Source: G023898405 sp964368985
Lineage (GTDB): Bacteria; Myxococcota; UBA727; JABDBI01
Assembly (NCBI GenBank): GCA_964368985.1
Contig: CAYJDW010000004.1
Coordinates: 9,053 to 73,052 of the forward strand
Reading direction: 5' to 3'
DNA: 64,000 bases
Shown piece by piece: positions 1 through 8,674 of this stretch; the first letter of the stretch is position 1, and the number at the start of each line of letters is the position of its first letter. Under the pieces are notes generated by a model. It saw only the letters and a list, made by a program, of their open reading frames with translations. It did not search any database and was not told the DNA's origin. The position numbers were made by a program, and so were the translations under genes.

Positions 1-18
1 AAAAGCCGCGACCTAATT

Positions 19-690
19 CTAGTAATAATCATGCTCAATATCAGCCACTTCCTCATCGCTTCGTTTGATCGACGAAATTAAACCCGAATTTCTTCGTGTT
101 CTGCCCGCACTTTGCTTAAAAAGTGGGCCCGATTCTGTCTCATCGCACTGAAGGCACTTATTAAGCGAACCATCCGGCAAATTGCTCGCTTCGTTGATTA
201 AAAAAGAACCCATACAAGTCCAGAAGCATTTTTTTGCCGTGTTGCGAGCATTATAAAACCACGTGTGGGCGCAGGGCTCACTAAAGCCAATTTTCTTAAA
301 ACAAAGAATGCTCGCGGACTTGAGCCAGGAGAGCATGGCGCATTTTTTACCTGGCTTGGTGAGATCAGGCTTTTCTAAATAGACAGCGAGATCCTGCAGC
401 GAAGAACAAGTACCACAAGGGCCAAAATGGGTTATTATTGCGTTATCACGTTTGGCTGCATCTTTATTTAGGTAACTTTTTGTCTCATAAGATTTTTTAT
501 TTTCTTTGTATAAAATAGCGCATACTGAGGTCTGGCTAGTTGCTGGGCTAGGCGTGTTTAAATATGGGTCGGGGCCAGCTTTCGGCGGATTTAAATGTGT
601 TTTTTGCCGAAATAAAGCGGCGCTTTCTTGCAAGCCAGCTTTACTGAGCAAAAGGTTTGCGAAAAACAATATTGTGAAAAATAGTTTCAT
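19..690 (-). CDS. Secreted cysteine-rich protein, function unknown
   Basis: 223 residues. The N-terminus (MKLFFTILFFANLLLSKAG) is a typical Sec signal peptide, so the protein should be exported. The mature part has about 12 cysteines, with conserved-looking blocks: GPCGTCSSLQDLAVY near residues 90-105, CAHTWFYNA in the middle, KCLQCDE, and a C-terminal AGRTRRNSGL...HDYY. The paired cysteines suggest a disulfide-bonded extracytoplasmic domain. From memory only, this block pattern resembles a family seen in microbial algae and scattered bacteria; I cannot confirm this and assign no function. It is divergently transcribed from the methylmalonyl-CoA mutase gene across a 127-bp gap. Confidence 0.75.
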   Translation of the reverse strand: MKLFFTILFFANLLLSKAGLQESAALFRQKTHLNPPKAGPDPYLNTPSPATSQTSVCAILYKENKKSYETKSYLNKDAAKRDNAIITHFGPCGTCSSLQDLAVYLEKPDLTKPGKKCAMLSWLKSASILCFKKIGFSEPCAHTWFYNARNTAKKCFWTCMGSFLINEASNLPDGSLNKCLQCDETESGPLFKQSAGRTRRNSGLISSIKRSDEEVADIEHDYY

Positions 691-817
691 GAGATGTTTT
701 TAGCACTAAAATGCTTCAGATAAACGAGGTGCCCAAATAAAATTATCAAGTCCCCAAAAAATGGTCATTGCCTTAGGCGGCACGCGCGCATAAAAGATGC
801 CTTAAACCGAGGCTATT

Positions 818-2956
818 ATGAAAAATCACGAACATTCGGATGCATTACTTCGATGGCAAAGATTAGCTGAGCGTGAACTTGAAGACGCGAGCCTGGAAAG
901 CATCCATAAAAAGACTTTGGAAAACATTGATTTAAAGCCAGTTTATAGTGCCGCCGATTTGCCCGAAGGGCTCGATTCTTTGCCCGGGCTTTTTCCCTAT
1001 ACTCGCGGCATACGGGCGAGCATGTACACCCATCGCCCTTGGACGATTCGGCAATATGCCGGTTTTTCCAGTGCGCGGGCGTCCAATGCTTTTTATCGGA
1101 ATGGTTTAAAGAAAGGTCAAAAGGGTTTGTCGGTTGCTTTTGATCTGCCCACGCATCGTGGCTATGATTCCGATGAGCCCCTGGTGGCGGCTGATGTTGG
1201 CATGGCGGGCGTAGCCATCGATTCAGTATTGGACATGCATGAGCTTTTTGACGGCATTGATTTATCTAGTGTCAGCGTGTCGATGACTATGAACGGGGCT
1301 GTATTACCGGTGTTGGCGGCTTTTATTGTTGCTGCTGAAGAAAATGGTTGCCCGCGGGAAAAAATTTCAGGCACCATTCAAAACGATATTCTTAAAGAGT
1401 TTTTAGTACGCAATACCTTCATTTATCCGCCTGAGCCGTCCATGCGCATCGTGGCGGACGTGATTGAATATTGCACCAATCAAATGCCGAAGTTTAATTC
1501 TATCAGTATCAGCGGTTATCACATCCACGAGGCCGGCGCGGATTTAGCGCTCGAGTTGGGCCTGACCCTTGCTGATGGTATTGAATATGTAAAAACCGCC
1601 TGTGCTCGCGGTATCCCGATAGACAAGTTTGCCCCGCGCCTATCGTTTTTCTTTGCCACCGGCATGAACTTTTTCATGGAAATCGCAAAACTTCGAGCGG
1701 CCCGCCAGCTCTGGGCCACCACCATGAAAGAGCTCGGTGCTAAAGACGAAAAATCATGGCTTTTAAGAACTCATTGCCAAACCTCAGGCTGGAGTCTTGC
1801 GGCCAAAGATCCTCTCAACAATGTGGTGCGCACCACCATTGAAGCGATGGCAGCCGTTTTAGGAGGTACCCAGTCCCTTCATACTAACTCTTATGACGAA
1901 GCTATTTCTCTGCCCACCGCCACTTCTTCGCGCATTGCCCGCAATACTCAGCTAATTTTGCAACACGAAAGCCGCATCACCGATGTGGTGGATCCTTTGG
2001 GTGGATCTTATTATGTCGAGCGTTTGACGCAAGATCTGGTTCTTGGTGCCTCCCACATTATGAACGAGATCGCCAAAGTCGGTGGCATGACGAAGGCGCT
2101 CATTTCAGGCCTCCCTGCGCGCTGGATTGAAGAAGCTTCGCTGAAGCGCCAAGCATTGATCGACAGTCAGCAAGAAGTGTTGGTGGGCGTTAATAAATAT
2201 CAATTGGAAAAAGAAGAGCCGGTGGAAATATTATCTATTGATAACCACCAAGTGATCAAAGAACAAAAAGAAAAGCTCGCTGTGCTCAGACAGAATCGTA
2301 ATCAGGCCCAATGCGAAGGGGCGCTTTTGGCTCTACAAAAAGGGGCAGCGGGCCAGGCAAATCTCTTGGAGCTCACTATCGATGCCATGCGCAAACGAGC
2401 TACTTTAGGAGAGGTTTCCCATGCGCTCGAAAAAGTATTTAAGCGCTTTGAAGCGCCGGTTTCAACCTCTTCGGGAGTCTATAAAAACGTGTATGCCAAT
2501 GATCAAGAAATGGCTGAACTGATCGCCGAAGTAAAAAACTTCGCCCAAAAAGAAGGGCGTCAGCCTCGTATGCTCGTTGCTAAACTTGGTCAGGATGGCC
2601 ATGACCGGGGGGCGAAAGTGATTGCCAGTGCTTTTGCCGACCTTGGCTTTGATGTTGATCTATCGCCACTTTTTCAAAGCCCCAAAAGCATAGCGCAGCA
2701 AGCGGTGGATAACGACGTGCATGTGATTGGTGTGAGCACGCTAGCAGCGGGTCACAACACCCTTATTCCTGAGTTAATGCGAGAACTAAAACGACTCGAA
2801 GCTTTGGATATTTTAGTGGTAGTTGGGGGCGTGGTGCCCGAGCAGGATCACGCCAAACTGAAAAGTTTGGGGGTTTTGGATATTTTTGGCCCCGGCACCA
2901 GCGTGATGGTGGCGGCCCGTCGGGTGCTTCAACGCTTAGGCGGAGTAAAATCGTGA
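818..2956 (+). CDS. scpA: Methylmalonyl-CoA mutase, single-chain, B12-dependent
   Basis: 712 residues, the size of single-chain mutases such as E. coli Sbm. It interconverts (R)-methylmalonyl-CoA and succinyl-CoA in the cytoplasm. The N-terminal two thirds is the TIM-barrel catalytic domain: RPWTIRQYAGFSS at 73-85, where the Tyr after RQ is typical of methylmalonyl- rather than isobutyryl-CoA mutases, then GYHIHEAGAD and TQSLHTNSYDEA. The C-terminus (about 580-705) is the cobalamin-binding Rossmann domain with the base-off motif DxHxxG (D593, H595, G598), then GVSTL and VVGGVVP. The stop overlaps the GTG start of meaB, so the two are translationally coupled. With sucCD elsewhere in the window, this implies propionyl-CoA or succinyl-CoA metabolism. 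No epimerase or carboxylase gene is nearby. Confidence 0.97.
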   Translation: MKNHEHSDALLRWQRLAERELEDASLESIHKKTLENIDLKPVYSAADLPEGLDSLPGLFPYTRGIRASMYTHRPWTIRQYAGFSSARASNAFYRNGLKKGQKGLSVAFDLPTHRGYDSDEPLVAADVGMAGVAIDSVLDMHELFDGIDLSSVSVSMTMNGAVLPVLAAFIVAAEENGCPREKISGTIQNDILKEFLVRNTFIYPPEPSMRIVADVIEYCTNQMPKFNSISISGYHIHEAGADLALELGLTLADGIEYVKTACARGIPIDKFAPRLSFFFATGMNFFMEIAKLRAARQLWATTMKELGAKDEKSWLLRTHCQTSGWSLAAKDPLNNVVRTTIEAMAAVLGGTQSLHTNSYDEAISLPTATSSRIARNTQLILQHESRITDVVDPLGGSYYVERLTQDLVLGASHIMNEIAKVGGMTKALISGLPARWIEEASLKRQALIDSQQEVLVGVNKYQLEKEEPVEILSIDNHQVIKEQKEKLAVLRQNRNQAQCEGALLALQKGAAGQANLLELTIDAMRKRATLGEVSHALEKVFKRFEAPVSTSSGVYKNVYANDQEMAELIAEVKNFAQKEGRQPRMLVAKLGQDGHDRGAKVIASAFADLGFDVDLSPLFQSPKSIAQQAVDNDVHVIGVSTLAAGHNTLIPELMRELKRLEALDILVVVGGVVPEQDHAKLKSLGVLDIFGPGTSVMVAARRVLQRLGGVKS

Positions 2957-3894
2957 AGGCGGCTCAATTAGCAGCGGGATTTCTCGCCGGTGACCGACGA
3001 GCACTCTCCCAGGCCATTACCTTGATTGAATCAGATCTCGAGAGCGATCAGGTGCAAGCTATCAAGCTGCTCGACACCCTCAAAAAGCCCGGGCTAACTC
3101 TTCGTATTGCCATTTCAGGACCGCCTGGAGTGGGCAAAAGTACGCTCATTAATCTTTTGGGACAAAAGCTGTGCGAACAAAAATATCAGGTGGCGATTTT
3201 ACCTATCGACCCCGCCAGTGAAATTCACGGCGGCAGCATATTGGCCGACAAAACCCGCATGGGTACTTTGTTAAGCGACGAGCGCGTCTACATTCGCCCC
3301 TCCTCTTCGAGAGCAGTCTTAGGTGGCGTGACGGTGGCCGCTCACGATGTTATTTTTGCAGTGGAATCTTTTGGTTTTAACGCCGTTATTATTGAGACAG
3401 TTGGAGTGGGGCAATCAGAAAGTATTGCCTATTCTTTGAGCGATCATTTTGTTCTCTTAGTGCAACCAGGCGCCGGCGATCAGCTCCAGGCACTGAAAAA
3501 AGGTATTCTTGAGCGGGCGGATTATATCGTGGTGAATAAATGGGACGAGGCCCAAAAATCCTTAGCAGAAAGTAGTTTCAATGGACTAAAAGCAAGTCTT
3601 CACACGCCGCTTTTTTTGGTCAGCGCTCTTGAAGATCAAGGCGTTGATGAGCTGCTCGTCGCCATCGTTAAAGCGCATCAAGAAAAAGTTGAAAGTGGTG
3701 CCCTGAGCACAAGTCGAGCGCAACGCTTGCAGGGCTTTTTTCGCTTTGCCTTTGAGCAACGCTTAATGGCCAAACTCTATAAACGAAATGATATCGCGCA
3801 GCAATGTCAGGATATGACGCTTAAGATGGTGGAGGAGCATGGGGCCTTAGCGCCGTGCATCGATGGGTTGGTTGATCAAATTATTAAGGATTAG
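2953..3894 (+). CDS. meaB: MeaB/ArgK-family GTPase, mutase chaperone
   Basis: 313 residues. A G3E-family P-loop GTPase that guards and reloads adenosylcobalamin on methylmalonyl-CoA mutase. Visible motifs: Walker A GPPGVGKST (56-64), the ETVGVGQSE switch block (148-156) and the NKxD guanine-specificity motif NKWD (195-198). A GTG start overlaps the mutase stop by 4 nt. This coupling and the adjacent mutase fix the role as mutase chaperone; the old name ArgK (arginine kinase) is a misnomer for the family. The 3' end overlaps the convergent thiamine pyrophosphokinase gene by 11 nt. Confidence 0.95.
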   Translation: MKAAQLAAGFLAGDRRALSQAITLIESDLESDQVQAIKLLDTLKKPGLTLRIAISGPPGVGKSTLINLLGQKLCEQKYQVAILPIDPASEIHGGSILADKTRMGTLLSDERVYIRPSSSRAVLGGVTVAAHDVIFAVESFGFNAVIIETVGVGQSESIAYSLSDHFVLLVQPGAGDQLQALKKGILERADYIVVNKWDEAQKSLAESSFNGLKASLHTPLFLVSALEDQGVDELLVAIVKAHQEKVESGALSTSRAQRLQGFFRFAFEQRLMAKLYKRNDIAQQCQDMTLKMVEEHGALAPCIDGLVDQIIKD

Positions 3895-4543
3895 CCACGG
3901 TTCCCGGACTATTAGGCAGAAATACCAACAAGTCATTGCTCTCACAACGAAGGTGAGCCTCATCACTGGTGATTTTATTGAGCGTACCAATGCGGTCATG
4001 CAGCGATAATAGTTCGTTATGAAGGGGATATTGCACGCCAGTTGTCGTGATGGGTCCAACCTGCAAAGCCAGGGGAAATAAGGAAAAAAAGCTGTCACGA
4101 TGATTTAAAATCTGCACGTTTTTCTGAGCAGGACATATAAAGGCTATTTGCTGATCGTCGACAAAAACCATATTTATACGTGCTGCATATTTTTTGAGTA
4201 CGTAAATATTGGTGAGAAAGTGGTCGGCTCTTAAACCAAAAGCACCCATTACCAGCAGGTTCCTAAGACCATCATCGAGAGCATGGACGATGGCTTTTTC
4301 AAAATCGTTGCTATTTTGATCCGGCACATGTTTTTGTTGGCAGGGAGGACTTTGGTTAATAAAACTATCTAAATCGCCGATGATAAGTTTAGGCATAAAG
4401 CCATTTTCAATGGCCCAAAAAGCGGCCCCATCGACAGCCACCAGGGCACGCGCATTGGCTCGATGGGTGTCAACAAGAGCTAAGCTCGGCTTGGCGCCAT
4501 CAAGCAAAACTAAATCAAAGCTTTGGGGCTGAAAGGGAAACAT
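3884..4543 (-). CDS. thiN: Thiamine pyrophosphokinase
   Basis: 219 residues. It transfers pyrophosphate from ATP to thiamine to give thiamine diphosphate. Family signatures are clear: VAVDGAA (36-41), GDLDS (56-60), DQNSNDFEKAI (75-85) and GLRADHFLTN (103-112). The Asp residues in these blocks bind Mg2+ and nucleotide in the family. The second half is the less conserved thiamine-binding beta domain. The gene is downstream of the DsbA-like lipoprotein gene with a TAATG stop/start overlap, so the two are co-transcribed. There is no obvious functional link between them. Confidence 0.9.
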   Translation of the reverse strand: MFPFQPQSFDLVLLDGAKPSLALVDTHRANARALVAVDGAAFWAIENGFMPKLIIGDLDSFINQSPPCQQKHVPDQNSNDFEKAIVHALDDGLRNLLVMGAFGLRADHFLTNIYVLKKYAARINMVFVDDQQIAFICPAQKNVQILNHRDSFFSLFPLALQVGPITTTGVQYPLHNELLSLHDRIGTLNKITSDEAHLRCESNDLLVFLPNSPGTVANP

Positions 4544-5478
4544 TAGTTGCCATCAACTTGGCAATCAATCTTTTCTCTCAATTGCTCCATCTCAAGGCGA
4601 AGTTTTAAGCCATTCTCAGTCAGGGTCAAATTATAAGGGCGGCCATTGAACAAAAAGGCAGGCGTGCCGAGGAGTTTTAGATCGTTCATGGCATGGTCAC
4701 GATGACCTTTAACTTTTTTGGCGATGTCATCACGCTTGAGGTCTTTTTCAAACTGCGCCATTTTCTGTACATCAAACAGCTTTTGAGCAAGCTCTTTAAT
4801 GGCGGCATCGCTTAAAGGACCCTCATGGGTGAACAATAAATCGTGCATCTCCCAAAACTTTCCTTGCAAGCCTGCAGCCTCAGCAGCAATAGCAGCCCTT
4901 TCAGCGTTCGGATGAGCGCTGAGGGGAAAATGCATAAAATAAAGTTGGACTTTTTGGTCGTTATTTTTCACTAGATTGGAGATCGCAAGGTGCGCAACAC
5001 GGCAAGCCGGGCATTCAAAATCAGCAAATTCGATAATAGTTAAGGGTGCATTTTTATTGCCTTTTTGATAGGCACCATCGGTTTTTACCTGAAGCGGTGT
5101 CGCGAGGTAGCCACTGCTTATTTCCTCTGTCAAACCCTGAAAAACATAGCGTTCAGGATGCCCCAATTTAAGTTGATCCGCGGCCCATTGGGCCAGCATA
5201 ATCCCTGGCTTACAGCCTTTTTCCATGAGAAGGCATTGAGCAAAAGTTTTTGGGCAAGCGCAGGGACAAATCTCATCATTGAAAAGTTTTGTGAGCCCAC
5301 CGAGCTGCTCTTTACTTAAATCGGCGAGATTGAGCGTAGGAAATTCAGTGATTTGGTTTTTCACTGCGGGCACTTCGCTCGGGGCTTCGTGCAAAACTGG
5401 TTTTTCTTCTTTTTTATTGCAGCCTTTATTGGTGCAGGAGACAAGGCATAGGCTGAGGGCTAAATAATATAAGTTCAT
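4543..5478 (-). CDS. DsbA-like thioredoxin-fold lipoprotein with N-terminal Cys domain
   Basis: 311 residues. The signal peptide ends in a lipobox (LVSC, Cys15), predicting an envelope lipoprotein. An N-terminal domain carries CPCACPKTFAQC (71-82) and another Cys at 89, reminiscent of a CcmH-type CxxC region. The C-terminal domain (about 133-300) is a DsbA/DsbG-type thioredoxin fold, with FADFECPAC containing the active-site CPAC (156-159), FPLSAHPNA, and the cis-Pro loop GTPAFLFNG. It should catalyse thiol-disulfide exchange outside the cytoplasm. Such an enzyme fits a genome rich in Cys-rich exported proteins. It is first in an operon with thiN. Confidence 0.87.
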   Translation of the reverse strand: MNLYYLALSLCLVSCTNKGCNKKEEKPVLHEAPSEVPAVKNQITEFPTLNLADLSKEQLGGLTKLFNDEICPCACPKTFAQCLLMEKGCKPGIMLAQWAADQLKLGHPERYVFQGLTEEISSGYLATPLQVKTDGAYQKGNKNAPLTIIEFADFECPACRVAHLAISNLVKNNDQKVQLYFMHFPLSAHPNAERAAIAAEAAGLQGKFWEMHDLLFTHEGPLSDAAIKELAQKLFDVQKMAQFEKDLKRDDIAKKVKGHRDHAMNDLKLLGTPAFLFNGRPYNLTLTENGLKLRLEMEQLREKIDCQVDGN

Positions 5479-5650
5479 GCTGTAAATTCCTTATCGCCAG
5501 GGGTGAAACACCAGGCTTGCACCATCTAAAAAGGCTTACCATGACAGTATCGGTGCTTTTTTTAAAGATGTTGTGGCAAGGAAAAATTCGGGGTGGCCTG
5601 GGTTTATAGGAGCTTGTCAACTCCAATTGAGCGCATTAGAAAGCCCTATA

Positions 5651-6676
5651 ATGAGAAAAATTTTAGCATTTGAAAGCAGTTGTGATGACACCGCCGTGGC
5701 CATAATCGATGAGCAGGGCCGCATTCTAAGTGATGTAGTTCATAGTCAAGTGATCGAATATGCCCCTTATGGCGGCGTCGTGCCTGAGGTAGGCTCGCGT
5801 GCCCATATCGAACAAATTTTAGCGACGACGAAGAGGGCGTTGGCAGATGCTCAGCTTAAAGTAGAGGATATCGACGTAGTGGCGGTGACCCTAGCTCCTG
5901 GTTTAATCGGTCCTTTGTTGGTGGGAGCAAACTTCGCCAAAGCATTTGCTCTTGCGCGCGGCATCCCTTTGATTGGGGTGCACCATATCGCAGGCCATGT
6001 TTTAGCTGGTTTTAGCGAGCCTGGCTTTCCAAAAAGTCCTTTTATGGCCTTGATTGCTTCGGGGGGGCATAGTGCTATTTATCATTGTCACGAGGATTAT
6101 CGCATTAGCCTCGTGGGCGAAACGCTTGACGATGCGGCGGGTGAAGCTTTCGATAAAATAGGAAGAGCTTTAGGCTTAGGTTATCCTGCCGGCAAAAAGA
6201 TGGATCAATTGGCACGGGGTGGGGATCCTACCCGTTTTTCTTTTCCTATCGCCATGCGCAAAGAGGCACATTTTAACTTCTCATTTTCCGGATTAAAAAC
6301 TCAAGCCATTCAGTGTATTCGAGAACAATCTCCCTTTAGCGAGGCAACGCTTGCAGATATTTGTGCTGGGGTGGAAGCCGCCATCGCACAAGCCTTGACG
6401 GAACGAACTCTGCGCGCACTTTTAGCCTCAGGTCTCAAGCGCTTGGTTATTGGCGGCGGGGTAGCGGCCAATACCGGCTTACGCACCTTATTTGAAAAAG
6501 AATGCGCTAAAGCAGGTTTTGAACTTTATTTGCCGCCCAAGCGTTTATGTACCGATAACGCCGTAATGATTGCTCGAGCAGCTCTCCTAGATCTTAAACA
6601 TGGCCGTTCAAGTCCACTGACCACTGATGTTAGAGCAAACCTTCCGGTCGATCAGGCACGGGTGCTTACGGAATAA
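5651..6676 (+). CDS. tsaD: tRNA N6-threonylcarbamoyladenosine synthase subunit TsaD
   Basis: 342 residues. It is the catalytic subunit that transfers the threonylcarbamoyl group to A37 of ANN-decoding tRNAs. The ASKHA fold is recognised by the start MRKILAFESSCDDTAVA, the metal-binding HIAGH (H112 and H116), ASGGHS, and GGGVAANTGLR near the C-terminus. The ATG at 5651 is chosen because family members begin at this point; the frame is open 78 nt further upstream but that extension is not conserved-looking. The gene stands alone here, divergent from the DsbA-like gene, with about 170 bp between for promoters. Confidence 0.96.
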   Translation: MRKILAFESSCDDTAVAIIDEQGRILSDVVHSQVIEYAPYGGVVPEVGSRAHIEQILATTKRALADAQLKVEDIDVVAVTLAPGLIGPLLVGANFAKAFALARGIPLIGVHHIAGHVLAGFSEPGFPKSPFMALIASGGHSAIYHCHEDYRISLVGETLDDAAGEAFDKIGRALGLGYPAGKKMDQLARGGDPTRFSFPIAMRKEAHFNFSFSGLKTQAIQCIREQSPFSEATLADICAGVEAAIAQALTERTLRALLASGLKRLVIGGGVAANTGLRTLFEKECAKAGFELYLPPKRLCTDNAVMIARAALLDLKHGRSSPLTTDVRANLPVDQARVLTE

Positions 6677-7010
6677 TTCGCTCAGGTTTGGCTATCGCCC
6701 AGGCCAATGGAAAGAAGTTAGGGCGCCAAGCCGGGGATAAACCAAAATCGGATAAGTTAGCGTCAGGGGAAAGTTTCGGGGCAAATAACAGTATCTAATA
6801 ATGTGATCAAATCTAATCTTAGCTGCTCAAATCTAATCCTTTCTTGCAGGCCAAAGAATTTGAAAACACCTTACGTTCGTAAGAAATATTATTTTTCCAA
6901 GTGTCAATTTTATAACTTTGGTATTAATTTCTCTATATTTGATCCAAAAATCATAAAATAAAAGCGATAAAGCTGTAGTTTTGTTATGACAAATAAGGGA
7001 GATTATCATT
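6677..7010. other. Intergenic region with a short direct repeat
   Basis: 334 bp without a convincing gene. The only structure seen is a direct repeat tcaaatctaatc at 6807-6818 and 6827-6838, spaced 20 bp (about two helical turns), upstream of an AT-rich stretch leading to the secreted-protein gene at 7011. This could be an operator, but no regulator was identified. Confidence 0.4.
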
Positions 7011-7511
7011 ATGAATAAAAGAAATATTATATCCTTATTTGTTGGTGGGTTATCTTTGGTTGCATTGAGCATTGATGCGCACGCAGATAGCATTAAAATT
7101 AACGTTCCGCCGGCTGATCAGTCCATGTACAGCGAAGGAAGAGAAAGCCGCTGGGTATATTGTGGTGTGGTTGATGGGAAAAAACGTGATGACGAAAATC
7201 GACCACTTTTTGTTCAAGTTGTTAAAGTCGAGGTGCCCAGGGAACAAGTGTCTGTAGAGATCGAACGAGACAAAATTCCCGCGGGCCCTATTGTATACCC
7301 TATTCCTCAAGCAGATGGAACTATAGCTCCAGGCGCTATGGGACAAAATAGTCGTGGTAGGCTTGAAAAAGGTGAAGGATTTTTTTGTTTATATAATAGA
7401 CAATGGGAAGGAAGATCAATATCTTTCATAGGATTAAGCGTAGAACAGAATGTGAAAGAAATAACTTTTAAAAGTGTTGATAATAGAGATGTGAAACAAG
7501 TGATCTATTAA
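7011..7511 (+). CDS. Small secreted protein, function unknown
   Basis: 166 residues. MNKRNIISLFVGGLSLVALSIDAHA followed by D is a clear Sec signal peptide with an AHA cleavage site. The mature part is a mixed polar domain with two Cys (around 50 and 125), possibly one disulfide, and no motif I recognise. The start is supported by a GGGAG-like site (aagggagattatcatt) before ATG. It is flanked on both sides by gene-poor DNA and sits next to another exported Cys-rich protein, so this is an accessory exported-protein region. No function is assigned. Confidence 0.7.
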   Translation: MNKRNIISLFVGGLSLVALSIDAHADSIKINVPPADQSMYSEGRESRWVYCGVVDGKKRDDENRPLFVQVVKVEVPREQVSVEIERDKIPAGPIVYPIPQADGTIAPGAMGQNSRGRLEKGEGFFCLYNRQWEGRSISFIGLSVEQNVKEITFKSVDNRDVKQVIY

Positions 7512-7538
7512 TAGTTAGTGTTTAATAAATATGTCACG

Positions 7539-7585
7539 CGTAGGGCTTTGCCAATAGGCATTTTACTGGATGGCCACGCCCTACG
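7539..7585. repeat. Small inverted repeat in a 256-bp intergenic region
   Basis: cgtagggc (7539-7546) is repeated inverted as gccctacg (7578-7585). It lies in the 7512-7767 gap, which holds no gene. There is no U-tract, so it is not a standard terminator. It may be part of a degraded palindromic element. Confidence 0.4.
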
Positions 7586-7741
7586 GGCTCGCCATGATGA
7601 AAGGAATCATGGATCCAAGAAAAATGCCCGCTGGGCAGTAGCTTCGGGCAATCCTGCGCAAGGAACTCCCATAGTCGGTTAGGATTTTTTGAAACTAGAA
7701 GGGCAATAAATATAATAAATAAAGCAACTGCTATATAATCA

Positions 7742-7767
7742 GTAAATGCTATGCGGGGGGCATTTAC
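7742..7767 (+). promoter_or_regulatory. Hairpin enclosing the ribosome-binding site of the CxC-repeat lipoprotein gene
   Basis: gtaaatgc (7742-7749) pairs perfectly with gcatttac (7760-7767). The loop contains a run of Gs that would be the Shine-Dalgarno, and the ATG at 7768 follows the stem directly. The stem would sequester the initiation region. A role in translational control is inference. Confidence 0.45.
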
Positions 7768-8619
7768 ATGAAAAAATATTTGCTTTTAATGATATCTTTA
7801 TTGGTTCTTTTATTTATTGGGGGAGCCTGCTCCAAAAAAAATGAAATCGGTCCCGACTGTAACATAAATGGGGCCTGCAGTGAAAATGAAGCCCCTATTG
7901 ATTCGGCAAATATCGTGCCTGGCATAGGTGCCTCCGACAAATTCGTCGATTGCGAGCCAGGAAAAGTTTGTAGTTGCCAAGGAGCGGGCTGCGCCCTTTT
8001 ATGTGAGAAAGCTGGAACCTGTTCGTGCGCCAGCCAGAATTGTAAAATCCTTTGTGCCGATCAATCACATTGCTCATGTAGTGGTGAGCGCTGTTCCATC
8101 GATTGTGTCGAGGGCGCCGGCTCTTGCAAATGTACCGGCAAAGACTGCCAAGTGATCAAACACGATACCTGTGCGCCAGGGCAAAAATGCAGTTGTAGCG
8201 AGGAGGATTGCTCAGTGGAGTGCGGGGTCGGTGGCGATTGCACTTGCTCAGGTGCTGGTTGCACCACAATCTGTGCCGCGGAAGCCTCTTGCAATTGCAC
8301 CGGAGAAAATTGCGGAGTTTTGTGCGTCGAAGGTGGCAAATGCAAATGCGAAGGTCCGAGGTGCCTAAATATGCCAATTGGAACCTGCAAGGATGGTCAA
8401 AAAAGTTGTACTTGCGATAAGGCGACTTGTTTAGTTAGCTGCATCCCAGGAGCGGCGTGCTCGTGTTCAGGGGAAAAATGTTCAATTATTTGTGACAGCG
8501 CTTCTACCTCATGCTCATGCACCGGCAAAGAATGCATCGTTGGCGGCTGTCCTGCCAACGACAAACGCTGCTCTTGCACAGGTCCTGGCTGCTTAGTGGT
8601 GGACGGCTTGAGCCCTTAG
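7768..8619 (+). CDS. Cysteine-rich tandem-repeat lipoprotein
   Basis: 283 residues with about 51 cysteines (roughly 18%). MKKYLLLMISLLVLLFIGGAC is a signal peptide ending in a lipobox-like GGAC. From about residue 60 to the end there are about twelve units with the spacing CxC-x4-C-x3-C-x5 (period about 17-18), for example CSCSGERCSIDC and CTCSGAGCTTIC. Such regular Cys spacing suggests a disulfide-stabilised solenoid or a metal-binding array on the cell surface. This is inference; I know no characterised homologue. A hairpin covers its ribosome-binding site. Repeat-driven long antisense frames across it are artefacts. Confidence 0.8.
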   Translation: MKKYLLLMISLLVLLFIGGACSKKNEIGPDCNINGACSENEAPIDSANIVPGIGASDKFVDCEPGKVCSCQGAGCALLCEKAGTCSCASQNCKILCADQSHCSCSGERCSIDCVEGAGSCKCTGKDCQVIKHDTCAPGQKCSCSEEDCSVECGVGGDCTCSGAGCTTICAAEASCNCTGENCGVLCVEGGKCKCEGPRCLNMPIGTCKDGQKSCTCDKATCLVSCIPGAACSCSGEKCSIICDSASTSCSCTGKECIVGGCPANDKRCSCTGPGCLVVDGLSP

Positions 8620-8633
8620 CCCCGAGGAAAAAG

Positions 8634-8665
8634 GCTCGTGCCAAAAATTTTCTCAAGGCACGAGC
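8634..8665. terminator. Possible hairpin terminator between convergent genes
   Basis: gctcgtgcc (8634-8642) pairs with ggcacgagc (8657-8665) around a 14-nt loop. It sits 15 nt after the lipoprotein stop and just before the stop of the convergent Smr gene. It lacks a clean U-tract, so confidence is limited. Confidence 0.4.
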
Positions 8666-8674
8666 TCTCCAAAA

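Noticed and set aside
5573..5650. N-terminal extension of TsaD
   Set aside because: The family starts at MRKILAFESSCDDTAVA; the extra 26 residues do not look conserved and read through promoter-like DNA.
6833..7093. Minus-strand ORF upstream of the secreted protein at 7011
   Set aside because: AT-rich, overlaps the promoter and signal-peptide region of the clear plus-strand gene, no ribosome-binding site or motif.
8061..8390. Antisense ORF opposite the CxC-repeat lipoprotein
   Set aside because: Low-complexity shadow of the Cys-rich repeat; the sense frame has a signal peptide and a regular motif.
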